Under the pieces are notes generated by a model. That model was not told where the DNA came from. It saw nothing but the letters and a program-made list of their open reading frames with translations, and did no database searches. The position numbers and the translations under genes were made by a program. This document shows, one piece after another, positions 34,787 through 43,982 of a stretch of 64,000 nt of DNA; position 1 is the first letter of the stretch; each line of letters begins with the position of its first letter. Origin of the DNA: Ruthenibacterium lactatiformans (lineage in GTDB: Bacteria; Bacillota; Clostridia; Oscillospirales; Ruminococcaceae); the NCBI RefSeq assembly GCF_000949455.1, contig NZ_JXXK01000016.1, forward strand, positions 1-64,000. Direction: 5' to 3'.

Positions 34787-35935
34787 TTACATCATACTGC
34801 GGTACAGCGCGGCAATTTCCTCCACACTGGTATTGCGTGGGTTGCCCGGACGGCACGCATCCGCAAAGGCGCTCTCGGCAAGGAACTGCACGTCCTCGTC
34901 CTTCACAATGGCTTTCAGGTCTGCGGGAATGCCCACATCCTGTCCCAGCTTGCGCACAGCGTCGCAGGCGGCCTTGCGGTATTCCTCCTGCGTCATTGCG
35001 TCCACGCCTTCCACCCCCATGGCGCGGGCAATCTCCTGGTATTTTTCACCCGTGTACGGCGCGTTATATTCCATGACGACTGGCAGGATGATCGCGTTGG
35101 CAACACCGTGAGGCGTATCATACAGCGCACCCAGACCGTGCGCCATGCTGTGTACGATGCCCAGGCCCACGTTGGAGAAACCCATGCCCGCCACATACTG
35201 CGCCAGCGCCATGCCCTCGCGGCCCTCGGCTGTGTTTTCCACAGCGCCGCGCAGATGCCTGGCAATCAGCTCAATGGCTTTCAGATGGAACATGTCCGTC
35301 ATTTCCCATGCCGCCTTTGTGGTGTAGCCCTCGATGGCGTGCGTCAGCGCGTCCATGCCCGTGGCGGCTGTCAGGCCTTTGGGCATGCTTGCCATCATAT
35401 CCGGGTCAATGACCGCAACCTCGGGGATATCGTTGGTATCCACGCACACAAACTTGCGTTTTTTCTCCACATCGGTGATGACGTAGTTGATGGTCACCTC
35501 AGCGGCAGTACCCGCGGTGGTCGGCACCGCAATAGTAAACACGGCGTGCTTCTTCGTGGGCGCTACGCCCTCCAGGCTGCGCACATCGGCAAATTCCGGA
35601 TTCTCGATGATGACCCCGATGGCTTTGGCGGTGTCCATGGAGGAACCGCCGCCGATGGCTACGATGCAGTCCGCGCCGCTCTTTCGGAACGCGGCCACGC
35701 CTGTCTGAACGTTCTCAATCGTAGGATTGGGCTTGATGTCGCTGTATACCTCATAGGCAAAGCCCGCTGCGTCCAGCAGGTCCGTCACCTTTTTGGTTAC
35801 ATTAAATCGAATGAGGTCCGGGTCAGAGCACACAAAAGCCTTTTGAAAGCCGCGTGCCGCCAGCTCGGGGACGATGTTCCCAATCGCGCCCTTGCCGTGA
35901 TAGGATACCGTATTCAGTACGATGCGGTTTGCCAT
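34787..35935 (-). CDS. fucO: Iron-containing alcohol dehydrogenase, lactaldehyde reductase type
   Basis: A 382-residue group III alcohol dehydrogenase closely resembling E. coli FucO along its length (MANRIVLNTVSYHGKGAIG, FADVRSLEGVAPT, PTTAGTAAEVTINYVITD, QYVAGMGFSNVGLGIVHSMAHGLGALYDTPHGVANAI). FucO reduces lactaldehyde to 1,2-propanediol with NADH in fucose or rhamnose fermentation. The NAD motif GGGSSMD and iron-binding Asp/His (DALTHAIEGY, HSMAHGLGALYDTPHG) are intact. No other fucose genes are here, so a general aldehyde-reducing role is possible. Divergent from the GPH symporter. Confidence 0.88.
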   Translation of the reverse strand: MANRIVLNTVSYHGKGAIGNIVPELAARGFQKAFVCSDPDLIRFNVTKKVTDLLDAAGFAYEVYSDIKPNPTIENVQTGVAAFRKSGADCIVAIGGGSSMDTAKAIGVIIENPEFADVRSLEGVAPTKKHAVFTIAVPTTAGTAAEVTINYVITDVEKKRKFVCVDTNDIPEVAVIDPDMMASMPKGLTAATGMDALTHAIEGYTTKAAWEMTDMFHLKAIELIARHLRGAVENTAEGREGMALAQYVAGMGFSNVGLGIVHSMAHGLGALYDTPHGVANAIILPVVMEYNAPYTGEKYQEIARAMGVEGVDAMTQEEYRKAACDAVRKLGQDVGIPADLKAIVKDEDVQFLAESAFADACRPGNPRNTSVEEIAALYRSMM

Positions 35936-36443
35936 AAATAATCCTCTCCCTTATACAATGTAATAAAAGTTCTCCCCTCACCCGTCCCGTCGGATGATGC
36001 ATGGGGGACTGCACATTCTGCGGACGCAGCATATCCGCCCGCCCTGATATTCATTCTACAACCTTTTGCTTAAAAATTCTACTCCCGTGTTTCGGTTATA
36101 CCTTTTGGGCCGGCGGCAAGTTTTGCAATCCTCCGGGAAGCGCGGTCAAAATCCGAAAACAATGCAGGCTTACGGCTGCCGAACGCAGTGTTAAGAAACC
36201 GTTAAGGCGCGTTTTCTTTGTTTCAACAGTTGTCAAGAGAAAAGTTTTTACTATTTTTAGTATTTATTTTTGCTTTTTAGAACAAATGTATGTCCAAAAT
36301 ACTATTCACGCAACATTTGCAATTATTAACACAATATTCACAAATTCAAGTTTTTCATTCCGTGTTAATATGTGAATAGTGACAAGCGTGATATTCCACG
36401 CTTTCATCAATCAGGGCTCCGGCCCGCAAGGAGGAGTAAATCT
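35936..36443. promoter_or_regulatory. 508-bp divergent control region, AT-rich with inverted repeats
   Basis: No gene is seen. The right half is strikingly AT-rich. A 9-bp inverted pair ACTATTCAC (36301-36309) / GTGAATAGT (36372-36380) encloses a second pair TTAACAC (36326-36332) / GTGTTAA (36362-36368), plus another TATTCAC (36335-36341). Such arrays fit binding by a dimeric regulator. A possible promoter for the symporter is TTGTCA (36230-36235), 16 bp, TATTTT (36252-36257), but it is weak. Confidence 0.5.
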
Positions 36444-37898
36444 ATGGCGACTAAAACCGCCGCGGTAGACGCCAAGGGCTACCGCAAATTCGGCTTTCGC
36501 GATGTGCTTGCTTACGGCTTAGGCGACTTCGGCTGTAACATGAGCTTCGCGCTGAAAGGCACGCTCACCATTTTCTGGACGCAGTACATGGGCATCGATT
36601 CCATCCTGATGGCTTCCCTTCTGCTGCTCGTGCAGGTTTGGGATGCGATCAACGCCCCTGTGATCGGCGCGATGGTCGACGCGGACAAGCGTCAGTACAA
36701 GCGCAACAAATTCCTTGCCTACATCTGGGCCGGTTCTGTCGGCCTGCTGGTGGCCGGCGCTCTGTGCTTCGTGCCCTGGACAGGCGCTCCCTACGTTGTA
36801 AAGTGCATTCTGTTCGTGGCCGGCTATATCCTGTGGGATGCGTTCTACACCGTTGCCAACGTTCCTTACGGCTCCATGCTTTCTCTGATCACGGCTGATC
36901 CGGTCGAGCGTGCGAAGCTTTCCACCGGTCGTTCCGTGGGTTCCATGGTCGGCAGTATTTCTGCTTCTGTTATTCTGCCGATGCTGATTTACGATGCCAG
37001 TAACAATCTGCTGGGTGAGCGTATTTTCATCATCGCGCTCGTCATGGGCATTCTTGGTTTCATCGCTTTCCAGTTTATGATCCGCAACACCGTCGTGCGT
37101 GTGGATACGCAGGTCACGCTGAAGGAAGACGCGCCCAAGTTCAACCCGCTGAAGGCTACCGGCCACTTCCTGCGCAACCGCGCGGCAGTGGGCGCCACGC
37201 TGGCCCCTGTCGGCCTGTTCATCGGTATGTACGGCGCTCAAACTGCTCTTCAAATCATGTTCCAATCCTATTTTAAAAACGCTCGTATTTCCGGTATCAT
37301 CGGCATGCTTTCTTATGTCGGCCTGTTCCTGTTCATCCCCTTTGTTGGCAAAATCGTCAGCAAAATCGGCAAGAAGGAAGCTATTACCATCGGTGCTTGT
37401 GTCAGCGTTTTGGCCTATATCCTGATGTTTATTCTGCCCATCACTCCGGACGGCAAGGGTTTGGCGCTGTTTGTTGTCTGCCAGCTTCTGAATGCCATTG
37501 GCGGCGGCATTGGCCAGTGCGTGAGCTGGTCTCTGATGGCCGACGCGATGGACTACGAGGAATGGAAGTTCGGCACCCGCAACGAAGGCACCACCTATGC
37601 GCTGCACTCCTTCTTCCGCAAGCTGGCGCAGGGCATTGGACCGTCTCTTGGCCTTATGGCTGCCACATGGCTGGGTTACAACGCTGCCTTGGGTGCAAAC
37701 CAGACCATCGAGGTTGCTACCAATATGCGCTATCTGACAGCCGGTGCATATCTGCTGAGTGCTGTCCTGCAGTTGATTGCTTACGGTGTTATCTACAATC
37801 TGGACAAGAAAACACTGGCTCAGATGGAAAAAGATCTCGGCAAGCGCCGCGACGACGCCAAGGCCGATATCTCCAAGATCATCGGCGGCGAAGACTGA
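36444..37898 (+). CDS. GPH-family (MelB-like) sugar:cation symporter
   Basis: A 484-residue glycoside-pentoside-hexuronide:cation symporter with 12 helices. It starts FRDVLAYGLGDFGCNMSFALKGTLTIFWTQ, including the acidic cation-site residues of helix I-II. VWDAINAPVIGAMVDADKRQYKRNKF is the loop 2-3 signature, and MADAMDYEEWKFGTRNEG is the conserved loop 10-11. RBS CAAGGAGGAG. It stands alone with a strong terminator. Codon use (many GTT, TCT, CTG) differs from neighbours in the way highly expressed genes do. The sugar is unknown. Confidence 0.87.
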   Translation: MATKTAAVDAKGYRKFGFRDVLAYGLGDFGCNMSFALKGTLTIFWTQYMGIDSILMASLLLLVQVWDAINAPVIGAMVDADKRQYKRNKFLAYIWAGSVGLLVAGALCFVPWTGAPYVVKCILFVAGYILWDAFYTVANVPYGSMLSLITADPVERAKLSTGRSVGSMVGSISASVILPMLIYDASNNLLGERIFIIALVMGILGFIAFQFMIRNTVVRVDTQVTLKEDAPKFNPLKATGHFLRNRAAVGATLAPVGLFIGMYGAQTALQIMFQSYFKNARISGIIGMLSYVGLFLFIPFVGKIVSKIGKKEAITIGACVSVLAYILMFILPITPDGKGLALFVVCQLLNAIGGGIGQCVSWSLMADAMDYEEWKFGTRNEGTTYALHSFFRKLAQGIGPSLGLMAATWLGYNAALGANQTIEVATNMRYLTAGAYLLSAVLQLIAYGVIYNLDKKTLAQMEKDLGKRRDDAKADISKIIGGED

Positions 37899-37936
37899 TT
37901 CTGACCGTTCTCCTTCAAATATTTTCACACTCAAAC

Positions 37937-37970
37937 AAAACGGCGCGCTGCCTGTGCAGCGCGCCGTTTT
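37937..37970 (+). terminator. Intrinsic terminator of the GPH symporter gene
   Basis: A perfect 15-bp stem AAAACGGCGCGCTGC with its complement ending in GTTTT; loop CTGT. Confidence 0.88.
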
Positions 37971-38026
37971 GCTATGCACTTGGCAGCAGGCTATGGTAAC
38001 TGCTGCCGGGGATGGAGAAAGCCTTG

Positions 38027-38797
38027 TCAGAACCGCAGCGAAAGGCAGCTGAGCCCGCCGTCTATCTTCTTATATTCCGAAGTATCACACGTCAGGGTTT
38101 GATAGCCCGCCGCCTGCACCGCCTTCAATACCTTGGGATACCCTTCCGGCACAATGACCTTTCCGTTCACCCAAATGCAGTTTGCTGCGTACGGCTCGTC
38201 CTTCGGGACGGTTATTTTCGTATATCCTTCAAATGCAGATTTTGTGCAGAACTCACCCGCGGTGAGCATCACACCGTTTTCCAGATAAACCACGCCTGTT
38301 TTCAGGTGCAGCACCTCGGTGAGCGGTACGCCCACCACCTTGCAGCCGAACGGTTCCAGAATATTCGCCAGCTGCTTCACACCCTCAGGGTTGGTGCGCC
38401 CGGAGAGCCCTACATAAAAGGTATCGCCGCACATCATCACGTCGCCGCCCTCCAGCGTACCGGGTGCTTTTATATGAAAAATTTTGTCGGGCGGATAAAA
38501 TTCCGCCACTGCCGGCTCAATGGCTGCCGTTTCGCCCTTGCGGCTGGGTGCGCCGGGATTTGTGATCACCGCGCAGTATTTCGTCAGCACCGCGGCGTCC
38601 TCTACAAAGCAGCTGTCCGGATATGCCTCGTCTGCGGGCAGTACCGTTACATCTACGCCGCATTGCCGGAGCGTCTCAATATATGCCCTGTGCTGTTCCA
38701 ATGCTTTTTCATAATCCGGAGCACCCAGCTCCGGGTGGCCGGTAATGCCGTGCACCATTGCGGTGCACGGCGTTTTTACGATCACATGGCTGAACAT
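38027..38797 (-). CDS. DDAH-like amidinohydrolase (dimethylargininase family)
   Basis: A 256-residue member of the guanidino-group modifying superfamily, like dimethylarginine dimethylaminohydrolase, which makes citrulline from methylated arginines. Active-site landmarks are DSCFVEDAAV, LEGGDVMM, the histidine in LHLKTGVVYLENG and the nucleophile cysteine in GGLSCLSLRF at the C-terminus. Its ribosome site AAAAGGAG overlaps the argG stop, so the two are translationally coupled. That context supports citrulline as product, but arginine deiminase-like or ornithine-related activity remains possible. Confidence 0.8.
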   Translation of the reverse strand: MFSHVIVKTPCTAMVHGITGHPELGAPDYEKALEQHRAYIETLRQCGVDVTVLPADEAYPDSCFVEDAAVLTKYCAVITNPGAPSRKGETAAIEPAVAEFYPPDKIFHIKAPGTLEGGDVMMCGDTFYVGLSGRTNPEGVKQLANILEPFGCKVVGVPLTEVLHLKTGVVYLENGVMLTAGEFCTKSAFEGYTKITVPKDEPYAANCIWVNGKVIVPEGYPKVLKAVQAAGYQTLTCDTSEYKKIDGGLSCLSLRF

Positions 38798-38804
38798 CTT
38801 CGGC

Positions 38805-40046
38805 TCACTCCTTTTCCGCCGCCAGCTTTTCCTTCAGCTTGGCCTGCACGGTAATGGGCAGGCCGAACAGATGAATGAAGCCCGCAGAATCCGCCTGGTC
38901 ATATACCGAATCTTCGCCGAAGGTCGCCAGATCCTCACTGTACAGGCTGTACGGAGATGTAGTTCCCGCCGGAATGATATTGCCCTTGTACAGCTTGAGC
39001 TTCACATCACCGGTCACATTCTCCTGCGTTTTGTCCACAAAGGCGGACAACGCCTCGCGCAAGGGCGTGTACCACTGGCCGTTGTAAACGATATCGGCAA
39101 ATTTCTGCGCCACCAGCGCCTTATAGTGAGCGGTCTCCTTGTCCAGACACAGCATTTCCAGCTGCTCGTGGGCAAAATACAGGATGGTGCCGCCCGGCGT
39201 CTCGTACACACCGCGGCTTTTCATGCCCACAAGACGGTTTTCCACAATGTCGATGATGCCGATGCCGTTCGCGCCGCCCACAGCGTTCAGCTCTTTCAGC
39301 AGTGTGCTGGTCTTCATGGCCTTGCCGTCCAGCGCGGTGGGCTTGCCCTTTTCAAAATGAATGGTAATATAGGCGGGCGTGTCGGGCGCCTGCTCGGGCG
39401 CGACGCCAAGCTCCAAAAAGCCCGGTTTTGCGTAATCCGGCTCGTTTGCAGGGTCCTCCAGGTCCAACCCCTCGTGGGAAAGATGCCACAGGTTTTTATC
39501 CTTGGAATAATTCGTTTCACGGTTGATCTTCAGCGGCACATGGTGCGCCTCTGCATAGTCGATTTCCTCTTCGCGGCTCTTGATGTCCCATTCGCGCCAG
39601 GGAGCGATGATTCCCAGGTCCGGTGCAAAGGCTTTTATGGCAAGCTCAAAGCGTACCTGGTCGTTGCCCTTGCCCGTGCATCCGTGGCAGATAGCGTCCG
39701 CGCCTTCCTTTTTGGCGATCTCTACCAGCTTCTTCGCAATGGGCGGGCGCGCAAAGCTGGTTCCCAGCAGGTAGGTGCCTTCGTATTTTGCCCCCGCCTG
39801 CACCGTGGGAATGATATAGTCTTCCACAAACTCGTCCACAAGGTCCATCACATACAGCTTGCTGGCGCCGGTGGCAAGCGCCTTGGCCTCCAGCCCGTCC
39901 AGCTCTGTTCCCTGCCCTACGTCTCCGGCGGCGGCAACGACCTCGCAGCCGTAATTCTCTTTCAGCCAGGGAATGATGATGGAGGTATCCAGCCCGCCGG
40001 AATAGGCGAGCACCACTTTTTTGTACTGCTTTTTCTGCTTTTCCAT
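38805..40046 (-). CDS. argG: Argininosuccinate synthase
   Basis: A 413-residue ATP-dependent ligase joining citrulline and aspartate. The N-terminal PP-loop is VLAYSGGLDTSIIIPWL. Citrulline/aspartate site segments follow: GTSFARPPIAKKLVEIA, CHGCTGKGNDQVRFE and NGIGIIDIVENRLVGMKSRG. RBS AGGAGCG. It lies between the ABC transporter genes and the DDAH-like gene, with argH on the opposite strand 4 kb away, completing arginine synthesis from citrulline. Confidence 0.97.
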   Translation of the reverse strand: MEKQKKQYKKVVLAYSGGLDTSIIIPWLKENYGCEVVAAAGDVGQGTELDGLEAKALATGASKLYVMDLVDEFVEDYIIPTVQAGAKYEGTYLLGTSFARPPIAKKLVEIAKKEGADAICHGCTGKGNDQVRFELAIKAFAPDLGIIAPWREWDIKSREEEIDYAEAHHVPLKINRETNYSKDKNLWHLSHEGLDLEDPANEPDYAKPGFLELGVAPEQAPDTPAYITIHFEKGKPTALDGKAMKTSTLLKELNAVGGANGIGIIDIVENRLVGMKSRGVYETPGGTILYFAHEQLEMLCLDKETAHYKALVAQKFADIVYNGQWYTPLREALSAFVDKTQENVTGDVKLKLYKGNIIPAGTTSPYSLYSEDLATFGEDSVYDQADSAGFIHLFGLPITVQAKLKEKLAAEKE

Positions 40047-40131
40047 GTTCGTTCGCTCCTATTGCAAATATCGTCTGCCGGGACTCCGGCGTTTGTGCCC
40101 GGCCTTTTTCCGGGGAAATACCGCTGCCGCG

Positions 40132-40854
40132 TTACAGCACCTTGGAGAGGAAGCTTTTCAGGCGCGGATTCTGCGGGGATGCAAACAGCGCGTGCGGCTC
40201 ATTCTGCTCCATCACACATCCGTCATCCATAAACAGCACCCGTGTGGATACCTCGCGCGCAAACCCCATCTCGTGGGTCACAATGACCATTGTCATGCCC
40301 TCCCGGGCCAGTTCGCGGATAAGGTCCAGCACTTCGCCCACCATCTCAGGGTCCAGCGCACTGGTAGGCTCGTCAAAAAGCATCACTTCCGGCTCCATGG
40401 CCAGCGCGCGTACGATGGCGATGCGCTGCTTCTGCCCGCCGGAAAGCTTGTTTGGATAGGCGTCCGCTTTGTCCGCCAGGCCGATACGCTCCAGCAGACG
40501 CATGGCTTTTTCATCCGCCTCTGCCTGTGTCTGCAGCTTCAGGTTGACGGGCGCCAGCGTGATATTCTGTTTCACCGTCAGATGCGGGAACAGGTTGAAA
40601 TGCTGGAATACCATACCCATCTTCCGGCGGATGCGGTTGATGTCACAGTCCTTTGCGGTGATGTCCTTGCCCTCGAACCATATCTCTCCGCCCGTGGGCT
40701 CCTCCAGCCTGTTCAGGCACCGCAGAAAGGTGCTTTTTCCGCTGCCCGACGGACCGATGATAGCGATTTTTTCGCCCTTTTCAATGGTCTCCGTCACGCC
40801 CTTGAGCACCATATTCCCGCCGAAGGCCTTTTGCAGATTTTTAACCTCGATCAC
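40132..40854 (-). CDS. Polar amino-acid ABC transporter ATPase (GlnQ/ArtP type)
   Basis: A 240-residue ATPase. Walker A GPSGSGKST, Q-loop MVFQHFNLFPHLTV, signature LSGGQKQRIAI, Walker B VMLFDEPTSALDPE and the H-loop in VIVTHEMGFAREV are complete. It overlaps the permease gene by 14 bp and precedes argG by 85 bp. The cluster suggests import of arginine, citrulline or a methylated arginine. Confidence 0.93.
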   Translation of the reverse strand: MIEVKNLQKAFGGNMVLKGVTETIEKGEKIAIIGPSGSGKSTFLRCLNRLEEPTGGEIWFEGKDITAKDCDINRIRRKMGMVFQHFNLFPHLTVKQNITLAPVNLKLQTQAEADEKAMRLLERIGLADKADAYPNKLSGGQKQRIAIVRALAMEPEVMLFDEPTSALDPEMVGEVLDLIRELAREGMTMVIVTHEMGFAREVSTRVLFMDDGCVMEQNEPHALFASPQNPRLKSFLSKVL

Positions 40855-41545
40855 TTTGCGCCAGCCTCCGTTCCATTTTTTTCTGAATGGCTGTCATGCC
40901 TACCACCAGCAGCAGATAAATGGCCGCCGCAATGAACAGCGGCGCGCTGTTGAACGCGATGCCCCGGATGGAATCGGATACCTTCGTCAGATCCCGCGCG
41001 GCGATATATCCCGCCACACTGGTCTCTTTAAGCAGCGCGATGAACTCGTTGAACAGCGCGGGCAGAATATTTTTGACCGCCTGCGGCAGCACGATGAGCC
41101 GCATCGTCGCGCCCTCGGAAAGCCCGAGGCTTCGCCCTGCCTCCGCCTGTCCAGGGTCGATGGAAGCGATGCCGCCCCGGATGATCTCTGCCACATAAGC
41201 GCCCGAGTTGACGCCGAAGGCGAACACGCAAGCCTCAAAGCTGCCGTTGAACAGGATTGTGTAGGCGATCAGGAGCTGTACGACGATGGGCGTGCCGCGG
41301 ATGACCGTGACATATATACCGCAGGCGGCATTTACTGCTTTCCAGCCAAAGCTCTTTTTGCCGCCGGCATAATATTTCACCAGCGCCACCAGCACGCCGA
41401 TGCACACGCCGATCAGGCACGCCAGCGCCGCCAGCGCTATAGTCATCCCCAACCCCTCGAGATATTGAACCCATCGGCCTTTGTACACCGTCACCTTATA
41501 AAAATCGCTCAGCAGCTTGTTCAAGTCGTTCCAAAAATTTTCCAC
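40841..41545 (-). CDS. Polar amino-acid ABC transporter permease
   Basis: A 234-residue His/Glu/Gln/Arg/opine-type permease. It has about five helices and the EAA loop SGAYVAEIIRGGIASIDPGQAEAGRSLGLS, near the middle. GTG 41545 (VENFWNDLNKLLSDF) is chosen because AAAGGGG is upstream; the longer frame would run through an intergenic stem-loop. It pairs with the ATPase (14-bp overlap) and the binding protein upstream. Confidence 0.9.
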   Translation of the reverse strand: MENFWNDLNKLLSDFYKVTVYKGRWVQYLEGLGMTIALAALACLIGVCIGVLVALVKYYAGGKKSFGWKAVNAACGIYVTVIRGTPIVVQLLIAYTILFNGSFEACVFAFGVNSGAYVAEIIRGGIASIDPGQAEAGRSLGLSEGATMRLIVLPQAVKNILPALFNEFIALLKETSVAGYIAARDLTKVSDSIRGIAFNSAPLFIAAAIYLLLVVGMTAIQKKMERRLAQSDRG

Positions 41546-41595
41546 GGAGGGATAGCCCCTTTCCTTATTTGCTCTGACGCATGCTCCCGAAAGCT

Positions 41596-41622
41596 GCACG
41601 GCCCGCGCAGCGCGGGCCGTGC
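41596..41622. other. Intercistronic stem-loop between binding protein and permease genes
   Basis: A perfect 12-bp stem GCACGGCCCGCG with its complement and a 3-nt loop, with no U-tract. Such structures after a solute-binding-protein gene often stabilise that part of the mRNA so the binding protein is made in excess; this function is inferred. Confidence 0.6.
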
Positions 41623-41647
41623 GCATTTTCCGCCTGCCCTCCGGACG

Positions 41648-42499
41648 TCAGCCCTCTGCGCAGATCTTCAGATGCTTATCCGTCAGCGACTCCACTGTGC
41701 CGTCGTCCATAGCCTTCTGCAGCACACTGTTGACGACCTCCAGCAGATCCTCGTTGCCCTTGGCCACGCCCATGGCCATTTCCTCCTCAGTGAGAAGCTG
41801 CTCCACAGTTTCCAGTGCATCCGGGTTCGCCATTGCCAGCGTCTGCGCAGGCACCTTGTCCAGGATGGCCGCGTCCGCTTTTCCTCCCATCACAGCCGTA
41901 GCGCATTCATTGGCATTTTTAAACGCCAGCGGTTCAATGCCAAGCTCTTCCTGTGCGTAGATGTGAGCGGTCGTGCTCTCCTGCACAGCGATATTCTTTC
42001 CCGCAAGGTCGTCGGCCGTCTTGATATCGCTGCCCTTCGGCACCAGCAGGATCAATCCGTTCAGTGTATAAGTAATGGAGAAATCAATTTGCTCCGCGCG
42101 CTCGGGCGTAGCCGTCATACCCGCTGCAATGAGCTGCCCCTTACCGCTTTTCAGCGATTCGATCAGCAGGTTGAAGTCCATATCCAGCACTTCCAGCTCC
42201 ACGCCCAGCTCATCGGCCACCAACTGCGCCAGGTCGATGTCCACACCGGCCGGCTTGCCGTCCTCGCCCAGATATTCGAACGGCGGAAAACCCGTGGCCG
42301 TCATCATCGTCAGCACGCCTTTTTCCTGAATCTCCTCCACAACGGACGTCCCGCCTGCTGAGTCCTGGCCGGATGCCCCGGAGGACGCGGACGCGCTGCC
42401 CGCCGCCGAGCTTGCCGGAGCGGATGCGCCCGAACCGCCGCAGGCCGCCAGGCCCAACATCAGAACCGCTGCCATTGCAAATGCCAATATCTTTTTCAT
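41648..42499 (-). CDS. Amino-acid ABC transporter substrate-binding lipoprotein
   Basis: A 283-residue family 3 solute-binding protein. The lipoprotein signal MKKILAFAMAAVLMLGLAAC ends in the lipobox cysteine, followed by a Ser/Ala/Gly-rich tether. The domain has TATGFPPFEYLGEDGKPAGVDIDLAQ, ELLIES-like and MTATPERAEQIDFSITYTL segments typical of polar amino-acid binders. ATG 42499 is taken as start because the signal begins there; ATG 42508 lies three codons upstream. The ligand is not decided. Confidence 0.9.
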   Translation of the reverse strand: MKKILAFAMAAVLMLGLAACGGSGASAPASSAAGSASASSGASGQDSAGGTSVVEEIQEKGVLTMMTATGFPPFEYLGEDGKPAGVDIDLAQLVADELGVELEVLDMDFNLLIESLKSGKGQLIAAGMTATPERAEQIDFSITYTLNGLILLVPKGSDIKTADDLAGKNIAVQESTTAHIYAQEELGIEPLAFKNANECATAVMGGKADAAILDKVPAQTLAMANPDALETVEQLLTEEEMAMGVAKGNEDLLEVVNSVLQKAMDDGTVESLTDKHLKICAEG

Positions 42500-42564
42500 A
42501 ACTCCCATGCTCCCTCTCTTGTTCCCATTTTGTGCGCCGCCCCTCCGGCGGCTTCCATGGCATT

Positions 42565-42593
42565 ATTATATTCGCATATCTATTCATTGTCAA
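42565..42593 (-). promoter_or_regulatory. Strong sigma-A promoter of the ABC-argG operon
   Basis: On the minus strand perfect TTGACA (42588-42593), 17 bp, and perfect TATAAT (42565-42570), about 60 bp before the binding-protein gene. Confidence 0.8.
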
Positions 42594-42703
42594 CGAATTT
42601 TTATGCGATTTGTTTCTTTTCTGCACATTGCACAGCATTTAACCCTCCGTGCATGCTTTCATAAGCATATTTATACAAAATTGAATTTATTTTATGTATA
42701 TAT

Positions 42704-42732
42704 TTGCATTTATTCTTTAATTATGCTACTAT
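42704..42732 (+). promoter_or_regulatory. Promoter of the racemase-argH pair
   Basis: TTGCAT (42704-42709), 17 bp, TACTAT (42727-42732), 36 bp before the racemase start, divergent from the ABC operon promoter. Confidence 0.6.
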
Positions 42733-42768
42733 ATATACATTCTCAAACAAAGATGCGGAGCGGTAAAA

Positions 42769-43920
42769 ATGCTTGATACAACCTTATGCAATTCTTATCT
42801 TAGCGTAAATTTGCAGACGATCATTAATAATATGCAAAGCATTCAAGAGGATATCGGGCCGGATGTGGAATGCATCCCTGTGTTGAAGGACAATGCTTAC
42901 TGCCTGGGTGCTGTACCCATTGCCAAAGCGCTTTGCACTTACGCGAACGTGCGCACCATCGCAGTTGCGCAGGTGTGTGAGGGCGTCGAACTGCGGCAGG
43001 CCGGATTGTCCGCTCCTGCCGTTCTGGTACTGGGCGGCGTGCCGGAGCGGTTATTCCCGGCTGCGGTCGAGTATGGGCTGCAGCTCACCGTGTTCCATCC
43101 GTCCACTGTGTATGCACTGGAAAAACTGGCCGCCGCGCAGGGAAAACGCGCCGAAGTACAGATCAAAGTTGAAACCGGGCTGAACCGCACCGGCGCAAAG
43201 CCCGGCGCAGAGCTGGGCGCGCTGGCCACCGCGCTGGCCGCCTGTCCCCATGTGCGCACAATGGGGGTATTCTCCCATTTTTCCACGGGCGAGACAAAAG
43301 AAAGCCCTACGGCCTACCGGCAGTTTCAACTTTATCAGCAGGCTTTGGCACAGCTTCAGGCCGCAGGCATCGATCCGCCACAGAAGCACATGTGCAATAG
43401 CGGCGGCAGCGACTGGTTCCGCGCCTCGTTCTGCAACGCAGTACGCATCGGGCGCCGGCTGTATATGGATAATCAGGCCGAACCGCTCACACCCGGAACG
43501 CCGGGTGCGGTGCAGGAGGCATGCAGCTGGCGCGCCTCGGTAACGAACCTGCGCGTTGTGGAGGCCGGAGATACTGTGGGATATGACGCAGCCTGGACAG
43601 CGCCGCGCCGCACCCGCGTCGCCACCGTATGCGTGGGCTACGGCGACGGCCTCTATTATCCTCTGGCGGAAGCAGGCGGCCCGCTGCTGGTGGGGGAACA
43701 GAGAGCCCGGCTTCTGGCTACCTGCATGGACCAATGCTTCGTGGATGTAACGGATATTCCCTGCCGCGCAGGAGACGAGGTCACCTTTTTCGGGCAAAGC
43801 AGCGGGGGTGCAGCCATGCCCATCCAGGAACTCGGCAAGTTCATGCATGTGGAAGGCGTATATTTTTACAGCTTCCTCTCTCCGCGCGTGGCGCGCGTAT
43901 ACGAGGGACTGGAACCGTGA
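42769..43920 (+). CDS. Alanine racemase-like PLP enzyme
   Basis: A 383-residue fold-type III racemase with the N-terminal TIM barrel and C-terminal beta domain. The PLP lysine is in PVLKDNAYCLG (about residue 40), departing from the usual KADAYGHG. KVETGLNRTGAKP (about 141) and CVGYGDGLYYPL (about 284) match the family. The usual catalytic Tyr segment appears as VGYDAAWTAPR. These deviations leave open another amino-acid racemase, given the arginine context. It is 62 bp upstream of argH and shares its promoter. Confidence 0.78.
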   Translation: MLDTTLCNSYLSVNLQTIINNMQSIQEDIGPDVECIPVLKDNAYCLGAVPIAKALCTYANVRTIAVAQVCEGVELRQAGLSAPAVLVLGGVPERLFPAAVEYGLQLTVFHPSTVYALEKLAAAQGKRAEVQIKVETGLNRTGAKPGAELGALATALAACPHVRTMGVFSHFSTGETKESPTAYRQFQLYQQALAQLQAAGIDPPQKHMCNSGGSDWFRASFCNAVRIGRRLYMDNQAEPLTPGTPGAVQEACSWRASVTNLRVVEAGDTVGYDAAWTAPRRTRVATVCVGYGDGLYYPLAEAGGPLLVGEQRARLLATCMDQCFVDVTDIPCRAGDEVTFFGQSSGGAAMPIQELGKFMHVEGVYFYSFLSPRVARVYEGLEP

Positions 43921-43982
43921 ACGGAACATCTGCGCGGATGCGCCGCACATAAAACACAATATAATACAGGAGGAAATACGAT

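Noticed and set aside
35936..36443. Rex-binding site upstream of the FucO-like gene
   Set aside because: TTAACAC and TATTCAC pieces are present, but not in the TTGT-spacer-ACAA arrangement of a Rex box.
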